64,000 bases of DNA from Owenia fusiformis (lineage: Eukaryota; Annelida; Polychaeta; Sabellida; Oweniidae). Where the stretch lies: contig CAIIXF020000005.1 of NCBI GenBank assembly GCA_903813345.2, positions 15,195,375 through 15,259,374 of the forward strand. Direction: 5' to 3'. Made by a program: the position numbers and the translations under genes. The notes under the pieces were generated by a model, which searched no databases, had not been told where the DNA came from, and worked only from the letters and a program-made list of their open reading frames with translations. This document shows positions 10,901 through 22,900 of the stretch, in pieces; the first letter of the stretch is position 1, and each line of letters begins with the position of its first letter.

Positions 10901-13900
10901 CTGTCTCAATTAGCACTTGAATATTACTAGAAATGTACTTTAAGTTAGGATTGTGAATAGTACTTCACAATTTAAGTACTATATATTTATATAAAAATAT
11001 GCTCATAAAACCTAACCTAAAAAAGTTTGAAATTGAGTACGAAATTGAGGTAAATCATTTCAGTTTTCCAAGAAATTCTAAGAACTTTAAATATGTTCAA
11101 ATATTAATATGGGTGCTTCATTTTGATTAGTAGCTGACCATTATTTATATTGCAGTGATTTCCCCATCATTTAAGTGAGCACAGCACCCACCAGAGATTT
11201 TAAAAATAGGCTTGCATCCAAATGAAATTTCATTTGCACCCACTTAAAAATGAGAAAATTCATGTAAAATGGGTATATTTTGACTGATTTTGCACTGAAT
11301 TGTGAAAATGAGAATTCTGCACCAACTTGAGAAAAATCCTGGGGAGAACACTGTATTGCAAAGTGATTGTGATTCACTTTCAAAGAAAAACTCTACTGTT
11401 TCAGTACTTGCTGCCTCAAACAACACTTAGACATTACTAGAGATATAACTCAAACTGGTAGAATTTATATTTGACCTTCAATGACCTTCTCAAGGTCAAA
11501 AAGGTATTTTTTCATCTTGCTTCAAATTGACCTTTTTTTAAAAAATCATCTACATGTTCTCAGAAGTTCAAATCTCACTTTAGATTTGAGATTTCACCTT
11601 CAATGACCTTCTAGATGTAATACCAGTTTGCCAAGAAACTGTAAGAACAACAGCACAAAGCATAATCATAACGGTGATGTCTCACTTTGATTGTTACTTT
11701 GTAAACTACATGCAATTTCAAATCACAAAAGGGCAAAAGAGCATGTGTATTGTCACACTCACGTAACCATTGATAACAAAAAAAACATAAAATATATTTT
11801 CATATTTGAAAAGTAAAATGTGGACGTAAACAAAATAAAACATGTTTATTCTCATGTTTTATTACTGCTACTTGGTTGAAATGTTTTTAAATGTATTTTT
11901 ATTCTCAATGTCTCTTTTACACTTCGGATAATAAAAAAGAAATGTTGCAATTCTAGGTACTTGTACATGCAATACACATAAAAGGTCCATATTAAAAGTA
12001 ATTTCTGATTATATTACTTCATTTTTCATTTGAAACATTTCCTCTTATTACTTCAATATTTTCCCCATATTACTTAAATTCTTTATTCCAATCGTTTTCC
12101 TAATCTTTCTTCATATTACACAATGCACAGTGTATTATATGTGAATGTGCAAAAAAACATACAACAGTGTGCCTGGATACTGGAGGTGCACTTTTGCCAA
12201 CGAGGAAGTATAAAGTGCATTTAATCAACCAATCCAAGGGCTTGTACTGTACAGTGAAACATGTATATCCGAAAACCTGGCTAATCCAAACACCTTTCAA
12301 TCCGAACATTTTTTCTGGACCCATTTTTTCCTTGAAACCTTGAAATCTGAATGCCTGCAAATTCTAACAATTAACACTCATATTTTAAAAATTAACCTGA
12401 ATTAACATCTGAACATTTCTCCCAAAATATCACATATTTCTGACAAAATTGCTCAAATATTTTCAATTTAACACTTGTTATTTGTAATATCAAAACTTAA
12501 AAATTAATTTGAATAGGATTTTGGAATGCCATAAAGCTATGTGGTCAATATAAATATTACATTTAATCTACATTTTATCTCCTAATCTGAACGCTTTTAG
12601 CCGGTCCCAATAGCATTCGGATTAGACAGGTTTTACTGTACATTTATTTCTAAATATAAATCTGTTAGTTTTAGGAGTCAAAAGCTAGGTTTTTAAAGGA
12701 ATTTATTTCAAAACGTGATCAATGCCATGAAAATTATTTGAAGTCTTGTGAAATGGATATGCATAGTATAGTTTCTATTCATATGATCATTTATCTCGAA
12801 ACGACAAACAGCTGCGCTACAAAACCCCTTGATCTGTCTGGGTGCTAGGCGATACAAATGTACCACTAGAATGGCCAGTTTTATATACTTGTGAATTCAA
12901 GAAAAATAGATAATATTATTTACGTCCCACATGTCCAATTCACAACAAGAATTCTAGGTCGTATCACAAATATTCCTAATATGGGTATCTGTCAAAAAAA
13001 AATTTCGATGAAAACTGTAGCTCAAAGCAAACATTTTGATAATCTAGTAAGTTACACAGGCTTTCTGGGGAATATTTCTTTTTGCACTCTTAATATTTTT
13101 TCTTGGATACTACCCCTACCCCCAACCAACATACTCATGTAAAGACATAGACAAGGGACCTGTCTCAAAAACTAATGGTTAAGATATGGACCCTTGACTT
13201 AAACTGAATAAATATACACTGCATTATCAATAAAGTCACACTTATCATTTAATTTAGAAAAATTGAACCAAAATCCATATTTAATGATAAAATACCCAAA
13301 TCTAATTTTAAAAAATATGTGCAATATGCGTGTGACATTCCTTAAAACTTATAGTATATACAAGTGCATGCATATACTATAAATAAACTAAAAAATAAAA
13401 AGACTCATACTGTAGTAAATCAAATGGTGCTATATAATTTGAGGAGGAATTTATTATAAACGACATGTAAAGTACAATTCTTATGATATCGATGCTGAAA
13501 TTATATATTTAAGTAATACCTGCTTTTCAGATCTACTCTGCCAGACATAGAAGAAAGAAAGATAGAATGAATTCTTGAAAGACATCATTAATTCAATCAA
13601 TCAATCATCACATGATCCAGTATTCAACCAAACAAACAAATAAATAAACAAACAAACAAAAACAAACATATCAACCATTACATAGCAAAAAGAAAACAAA
13701 ACAGCAATGTGGTATCTTATTTATGTGAAATAACACAAGTGCAGAATTAACATTATAGAACAAGTAAAATAACAGAATGTGAAAAAGGTTTCCTTTAGGC
13801 CATAACTGTTTACAAAATATGATTTGTGGCTCCCAAATTATAGGCTATACACAAAACAACAGTCAGGCCTTACATTTATATCATGATTTGTGACGTGTAA

Positions 13901-16900
13901 TAATAGGTGTACCCTTGTAAAAAATTGTTGTCTCGTGCAATATGAAAATTATTTGACATCAAACATCATCAAAAATCAGACATATATGTCTCTGCTAAAA
14001 TATAAGAGCATGGTTTTTGTGTGTCTGTATTATAATCTATACTAAGGAACTACAATGTTAAGTTATTCAGGTGTATACATAATCTTTGACTTATGAATAT
14101 GAGTCAAAATCAAGACAAGGCATTAACATGACAAAATGTCACCACCTAAAACAATTTGGACAATTTAAAGCAAGTTGGAAAATACCTTTTGACCTTAAGA
14201 AGGTTTGATTTGAACTTCTTAGAACATGTAGATGATTTTGAAAAAAAAAATCGTCAATTTGAAGCAAGTTGAAAAAATACCTCTTTGACTTTTTTTTGAC
14301 ATTGAGAAGGTCATTGAAGGTCAAATGTCAAATCTAAAGTCAGATTTGAACTTCTGAGAACATGTAGATGATTTTGAAAAAAAAATTAGTCAATTTGAAG
14401 CAAGTTGAAAAAGACCTTTTTGACCTCGAGAAGGTCATTGAAGGTCAAAAATCAAATCTAAAGTCAGATTTGAACTTCTGAGAACTTGTAAAAGTCAAAT
14501 TTGAACTTCTGAAAAGATGTAGATGATTTTGAAAAAAAAATTTGGTCAATTTGAAGCAAATTGAAAACAGACCTTTTTGACCTTTTTTGACCTTGAGAAG
14601 GTCATTAAAGGTCAAATGTCAAATCTAAAGTCATATTTGAATTTCTGAGAACATGTAAATGATTTTGAAAAAAAAATTTAGTCAATTTGAAGCAAGATGA
14701 AAAAAGACCTTTTTGACCTTTTTTGACATTGAGAAGGTCATTGAAGGTCAAATGTCAAATCTAAAGTCAGATTTGAATTTCTGAGAACATGTAGATGATT
14801 TTGAAAAAATTTTTTAGTCAATTTGAAGCAAGTTGAAAAAAGACCTTTTTGACCTTTTTTGACTTTGAGAAGGTCATTGAAGGTCAAATGTCAAATCTTA
14901 AGTCAAATCTAAAGTCAGATTTGAATTTCTGAGAACATGTAGATGATTTTTAAAAAATTTTTTAGTCAATTTGAAGCAAGTTGGAAACAGACCTTTTTGA
15001 CCTTTTTTGACCTTGAGAAGGTCATTGAAGGTCAAATGTCAAATCTAAAGTCAGATTTGAATTTCTGAGAACATGTAGATGATTTTGAAAAAAAAAATTA
15101 GTCAATTTGAAGCAAGTTGAAAAAAGACCTTTTTGACCTTTTTTGACTTTGAGAAGGTCATTGAAGGTCAAATGTCAAATCTAAAGTCAGATTTGAATTT
15201 CTGAGAACACGTAGATGATTTTGAAAAAAAATTTTAGTCAATTTGAAGCAAGTTGAAAACAGACCTTTTTGACCTTTTTTGACCTTGAGAAGGTCATTGA
15301 AGGTCAAATGTCAAATCTAAAGTCAGATTTGAAGGTCAAATGTCAAATCTAAAGTCAGATTTGAATTTCTGAGAACATGTAGATGATTTTGAAAAAAAAT
15401 TTAGTCAATGTGAAGCAAGTTGAAAAAATACCTTTTTGACCTTGAGAAGGTCATTGAAGGTCAAATGTCAAATCTAAAGTCAGATTTGAACTTCTGAGAA
15501 CATGTAGATGATTTAGAAAAAAATTGAAGTCAGTCTAAACAGTATTTGTTAAGTTATAGGAAGTTGTAAGAAATTGTTACAGACGCCGGACGCCAACCAC
15601 CAACCGCCGGACGCCGGACGCCAACCTCCAACCGCCGTCGCAAAAAAACGGAGACCATAACAATATGTCACCACTTTTGGTGGTGACATAAAAAAAACGG
15701 AGACCATAACAATATGTCACCACTTTTGGTGGTGACATAAAAATTACATCTCTATAGGGTTGCAAATCAATATTAACTATTTCCTAGTTTTTAATATTTC
15801 ATCATCTAAAAATACAAATGAAAAAATGAAGATTATCTTTTCATTTCAGCACAGTAAAGGTACAGTAATCTGAACTCCTGGTAATTTTTGATACTAATAT
15901 ATCTTTTGGAGAAAATTTGTTCATTTTTTAACAATAACAAACCATGAAAATTAACGCATTTGAATTGAACAAAATATGAGGAAACGAAATGTATGTAATG
16001 TATATCTATCATAATAAAATAATTTAAGCATAACTTTCCTTGAAAATACAGTATCTGGGAAATAAATTTAGTTCAAAAAACTTAATGAGTCATAAATACC
16101 TACAGGTTAACATTGAATTGTCTATTGTTTAAAAAAAACATCGACAGATATAGCCTACTTGTATAAAATCACAGCTCTTACACAAGCTATAAGAGTCTAT
16201 AACTCATAATTCTATTTAGTTTCTAATACTGTATTAATAAGCAAAATTCACACTTGGCCATTAACTTCTTGTAAATCTGTTTCAACCCTGATGTTTTATG
16301 GGGTTTTCTGAGTAACATCATTCATTTTAAAGAAACATATAAATAAACAGAAATCAAAATAATCAACTGCTATGACCTCGATTGACCTCAAAATCACTTT
16401 TTTGGCACTTGTTTGATATTAACCTCTTGAACACCAGAGAATTTCATTTTTTGCTTGATCCTGCAATTTTTCTATTCTAATATCCAATGCTGAATTGATG
16501 TTCATTTTGGTAAAAGAAAAATCACACACATATTAAAACACAATTTGTAAAAAATGGACAAAAGTTAGTGTTAGAGGCATTTAATAGAGAAATTCTGAAA
16601 CTAATATATCCAACACTCAAGGTATTAAGGGTTAATACCAGGACAAAACACCGACTACAGTTCTCACAAAATCATCATGTTTTCAAAAAAATAATTAAAG
16701 TGCAATAACACATGAATAAACCTTTTTGCAAAAGGGCCTAAAACCCCACCCATTAAGTTAATGAACTTTGCGTGAAAACAAGATTGATATGCTGAATCTC
16801 CTTTCTTGGTAAATGAATTTCAAAATCTAAAATAGAGCCAATGGATTATATATTTTCCTCTTAGAATACTTTTTCTGAATGGATACATGTTTTATGTAAA

Positions 16901-19900
16901 AATGGGATTTTTATACTACGTTCAAAATACGTTACTGAAGGACAAATAACCAATAAATTCAGTGGAAAAATTGAATGTGATCAATCGAATTAGCTCATCA
17001 TAAAATCATAGTATGTGCAATTTTGGAATTTTTGACAAAATAAGCCTTCTCTATTATCAAAAATGTGATACAAAATCAATGCAAATACAAGAGCCAGGAT
17101 GGACAGTATAGAGTATTCTGGATTAGTAACAGAAATTCCTATAGTATTGTGTTTTATTCAACAATTCAACTACTTTGGGATAATCAAACCCAAAATATAA
17201 TAATGCTCATTTGAGCCTAGCCAAATGTAATTGTATTAATATCAATTTGTGAAATTAAATAAACAACAGATAAAAAAATAACATTCATCTTTTACTGTTC
17301 AGCTAAATATTGTTTTGCCATAAAATCAACAAATCAACACCTTTAAGGTAACAGACAGTTGGTATAAAGTTAAATCAACATATAATACACCTCACAATAT
17401 TAAAATATCAAGAAGATTGGATGAACAGACAGCTTCTCTATATCCCTGTACAGTCCTTGATTGGTGGGGTGTGAGTGAATTAACATGCGCAAAGTGTGTG
17501 CTCATGTCGAATTAACATGCACAGAGTGTGTGCTAATGTCAATGTGCTGGGGTGTGGTTAACCACAGAAGAAAATTCTAAGAAAGGTGAAATTATGTGCA
17601 AAAGATAGATCTATTTCAACATCCTTGATTATTCTAAGAAAAATACCCAATAAACACTTAAAACCATAAATATTAACACAAATGATTATTAAGTATCATC
17701 CAATCAGAATCATGATTCGGAGTAAACAAAATAAGAACATGTGTAATGAAAAGAGAAAAATTGTCGGAATGTCCATGGTTCATGTCATGGGGTTTTAATA
17801 AATTTGCAAATCGTGTATCATTATTAATCTTTGAACAAAAAGTTATCCTGTGCTGCAGAAACAGGAAGAAGATAACATGTACGTGAACATGCATTTGACA
17901 TATGATGCTAGTGCTACCCCTTCCCCATCTGTATGTTCTGGACCAATCAAATGCTTCTACTTGTTGAGGTTACGCTAAAAATGACTGGAATAACTAGCCA
18001 ATTACAACCACCCATAGAATAATCACCTGATTATTGTATCAACTGATCAAGCCACAATCTTACCACAACTGCAAATCATGTTACACTGCATCTAACCAAG
18101 AATGTTCAGTACAGGGAAAGCACTGATCCTAAAATTTGCAATTCTAAGAACTTGCATTTTTGGAATCCTGGTAATCACACAATGATTTATCAATAAAAAC
18201 AAAGATTTATTTACTTGCTCATATTAATAAATCATGTCATCTTCTCAGAGTTGGAGTTCAAAACTAAATTAAAGCATATTGCTTCTTGAAAAATAAATTT
18301 GCAAACATGTATCAATCAATTTGTGTAGTTCCTGTATTTTTGTAGTCACATGTACACTATTCCCATATTAAATAATTTTTAGTTTATTGCGAGATGTCAT
18401 GTGAGATCACTGCCCTTTATCTTTTCAAAATTTGTTTAATTTTACAATGATTGCGGGAAAGCTATAACTTATTGACACATAATTCTATTTATAGTAGAAA
18501 TGATATAATTATTTTCTGCTAAATTGTGTTGACTTAATTTGTTGCCTAACCAGTGGCAACTTTTGCTCTTTTATAAAAATCCACAAGTCAATTATCAAGA
18601 AGTCGAGCAAGCTAAGATGGTGCTGAAATATAGCTAGATCAAGATGCAAAAGTGCAGCTAAAAACAGAAATATATCAGTGTGACCGATCCCCTCCCAAAA
18701 TAGAAAAATAATTTCAGTCCTATTATTGCTAATGTTCTTCAAAATGTCAAACATTGGATGCTTTTAAATGAAGTAAAATCCACCTGCTAAACATAAATAG
18801 AACATACTATACATACAGCTGTGAGCCAATTAGTGAGCCATCCAAAATGTCACTGCCTGCTATTTGTTACAGACACTGAACACTAACTGCGGAACATCAA
18901 CAACTAAAAACTATTTAAGAAAAAGTTATTTAAGAGATTATCACAATGTCACGGTGGTGACATACTAATTCTTTGCATTTGATCTAGTATATACCTAAAT
19001 ATATCGGGATATGTAGTCAGAGAATCAAAACACTACATTTTCTGCACATGAGTAGCTGACAACCATTTCACATTCAAAGTTCCATAAAAGCCATGAAAGC
19101 GACCTTATTAACATGCAGCAAACCTGTAGAATCATCTGCAAAAAATCAGATGGTCAGCGTGGCTGGTAAACAGAAATTCAGAGTGAACCAGAAAAAGTTT
19201 AGAATGTCCCATCACCCATTAATATACAAGCGAATAACATTCCATATAATTCTTACCACACAACATTAATGGATTAAGGTTGAGAATCACGCCCAAATAC
19301 CACCTTCATCCTATCAACGAGAATCAAGCAAACACTTAAAGAAAGGTAATCGATAATCCAACAGATTATTTTCAATTTTTGTCTATTTCGATAGAGAAAG
19401 GCTTAAAAAGAATTACAATGAACATGGTTGAAATGCTACATTTATTAGTTGATTGCTTTTAAGTATATTCAATATATAGGGAGGTTTAGAAGGAAGTAGA
19501 ATGGATAGTGTAAAATGTTGGATGAAAACTATTCAAAACCATGCCAATATTTCCCTTGCAATTCTTATTTTGTTTTCTTAAAAAAAGGTCCAGGATTTTT
19601 TTTCATCGAACAAGACATTTATTGGTGCAACCTATGTATTTTAAGGACATAGTTCTTTTCTAATGAAAATTTTTTTTTTTGAAGTTTCACAGGAATCTCC
19701 TTGAAAAAGTATATCTGGGCAGTTTCCTTCTACTTCCTTCATGTTATTTGGTTCCTTTAATTATTTACTCACGATGGGAAACTTAACAAACACGGGATAT
19801 GTGCAATTAGAAATGGGTAAATGGGAAGAAGTACCAAATCCATTAATCCCATAGTCTTAAACTGGTTTCAGTGATTGAACTATAATTAATCGATACTATT

Positions 19901-22900
19901 GCTGAGGTGGCCAGTTAGATATTCTGCATTTTCAAAGTAATTTTTAGCTGGATTAGAAAATGTCTTAGTTAGTCTAACTAAATGTAATAATTCAAAATAA
20001 GGTTAATGAGCGAAGAATGCGGATTGGGGATACACTACTTATATATACAAACATACACAATCTTCTTCTGTTCAGATGTCAAAAAAGTTCATATAGAGCA
20101 TATTATTAAATGAAGTGGAGATCCGGTGCAAACGTTAACATATGCGGAATCTGCCCAAATCACATGTTCACATATTACAGTAAAACCTGCCTAGTGGAAC
20201 ACTTCCATGTTTTAGCTAACCAAGGGTGTTCCATTTAAACTGGTTTTACTGTGTACTGAAGATTGCATCTGAGCAGAAGAAAGCCTTGTATGAGTCTAAC
20301 ATGCAAACCAAACTACAATGCAACAACATTTGGCTGCAACCAATCTTTTAACATACTTAATTCAGATTCGGTGCAGCTTTTGCTAGACTCTGAAAATAAT
20401 AAATAAAATGTGCCTCATAAAAGTCAAATCGAGCAAATCTGTCAACATGCATTTTTACAAGTACAAGGAGTGAAAATGAATGGTAAGCTAGAGATTTAAA
20501 AATTAATATTGATCAAGTTCACGGCAGTATCGTTGATAATAAAAACTAAATAAACTGTACAATCAAGAAATATCTGGATATATTTTCTTGTCTGTAAAAA
20601 AGCTGTGCACAAAAGCAGTTTTGATACAAAAATACTTGTCATAATATTTAAAACATTAAGAAAGCAATAAAGATAAACATGAAAATGATGATTGGCTGGA
20701 TTATGGCAGCCATTTTGGATTTTATAGTGCTGCCATCTAGCGAAGATCCTACCTGCTCTGGTGAGGCATTCCTGAGTGAGTTAGCAAGAGAACGTTCTCT
20801 GGGTTCTGACTTATTGTTCTCTGTTTGCAGCAGTTTCATTCTATTTTGAGTCTGAAATCATCAGAGATCTTGTAAATACTTATTACATGCACATACTATC
20901 TTTTTATATGAAGTGACCGGATTGTGTCACAAAATGTAATAATCATACCAAAGTAACCGAATTTTTTCACAAAACATAATAATCATATCAAAGTAATCCC
21001 CCACTCAAAAATATAATTGATTTAGTCAAATTAGAAATCACTACATCTAAACAAGTAGTTGATGTCATTGGCCCACCAGAAAGTGATATACATTGACAAT
21101 GTGAAACAGAATATTACTACATCCTGAAATATGAAATAATGTTTAATGTACGTTAATGTTGTCTGTTATTTCAGTCTAACAATGTTGCCTGGAGCCACAC
21201 CTTAATCAAAATGTGCAGGATTTCAATGAATTATAAATGCTCGCGTGTGGACAACATACATGGCTTATTTATGAGGTTAGCCTGATCCAATAGAATACAC
21301 TATTAAACAAGCTAATAACTGTTTTTCAAACTCTGACTAACAGAAATGGAAATTATACTAGCATGCTCTTTGAATACATTGATATCATTTATTATTACAC
21401 AATAATAATGTAGAATATCTTAAATCAACAAGCTGTAAAAAATTGAATAAAGGAGGTAACTAACCAGTTCCTTGAGCTGTGCTTGCAGCCTATCTTTCTC
21501 CATGTTGAGCTTGTCTACCTGGTCTGTGTGATGCTGGGATTTGTTGACCTTCATTGTTTCTAGTAGAGCAATGTTAGCATCTTTCTCACTTATGGCAGCT
21601 AATATAGCTTCTTGTCTAAAAAACACAGAAGGTTCATCATAAATGTGCACATGTAAAAAATATGCACATGCATGGAAATATGCACATGTATAGAAATGTG
21701 CACATGCATAGAAATATGCACAAGCATTAACATTTTGAATCCAATTTGAATCTTCAACAAAGGTTATCATAAGTGATGATATGGAGGTCAGAAATGCTTG
21801 ACAATCTATCTTAGTTCATGTGGTTTTTCCAAGAGATTTCATTCAATACAAATGGCATGATGAAAATGATATAATGATGGGCCAACAGCTCAGCCAATAG
21901 CTCCTAAAATTGCTCTATTTTTTCAGCGGTGTTCAAATTTGCCAAAAGTTTACCAAAAATTCCTATTTTGAAAACAAATTTTAGAAATTTTTGGAATTCT
22001 CCTGTGTGAAATGTGTGGGGAATTCCGTGAGCCAAGTGACCACCACTGGGCATAAATGAACATGTATTCCATGGCTGTTTGCCTCCTTCCTTGAATGACA
22101 AACACAAAAATCAAATTGTAAGACTTTTGCATCATACTGTTGTCTTAATGAGTAAACATGTCTGTATTTTGTATTTAAAAGCAGCATAGCCTAGTTTTGT
22201 ATATTTTGTAAATCGTAAACTGTAATGACAATTGTACAAATGTGTTATCAATGACCTACAAGTACAGAATGTATGCCCCCACTTACTTCATCTCATAGAC
22301 CTCCTCTAGCTGTTTCTTGCGTTCTGCCTGTAGCTTCTTCAGCATCTTTTCCCTCTCTTCTAGCTTCTTCTGCAGCTTTTGGACTTTTGTCTTCTGGTCT
22401 GTATTCACCATCTTCATCTTTTCAATATCTTCACATAGGTCTCCCATCTGAAATACATCACAATAATATTCATTACTTAACATACAAGGGATGTCATTTT
22501 TACATATTATATGAGGCAGGGCTCTCACCAGAAAATAGTTAGGGTGTGGTGCTAACATCTTCAGAATAACTGTTCAATCGTGATAAATCATATTTATGTT
22601 ATGTTTTATCCTTTTTACATGCCATTATTGTATATTCAGTCAAGTTTAGACTGTGGAAACAGTCATGATTTGCCATTAGGGTGTGGAGGGAGCTAAATAG
22701 AGAGTGGTGCTGCGCCACAGTCTAAAAGCCTGGCGAGAGCCCTGTGAGGTGTCATTTACATGTAACCCTTATTTTCGAACTTCATCTGTGAAGCTCTAAG
22801 TAGACCAGCCTCCAAATGAAAAATCAAAATTTAGAAAAATGTCCCCCATTTATAGACTTTGACCTATGTCCTTCTTTTCTGTGAATATTACAGTTTGAAA

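Larger units (their letters stand above)
8574..20752 (-). other. ERC intron n/o, 12.2 kb, containing the alternative last exon
   Basis: The longest intron found. It includes the DEGGIWA exon, a 1.6-kb hairpin-ended element with a satellite core, two MITEs and smaller repeats. The stretches 9.55-11.1 kb and 15.8-18.8 kb are AT-rich with nothing else I can name. Confidence 0.7.

Noticed and set aside
21615-21770. Open frame running from the intron into ERC exon m with a CAYFHACAYF-type repeat
   Set aside because: It is read-through of a 20-bp intronic repeat into the exon; the acceptor at 21616-21617 is clear and matches family structure.
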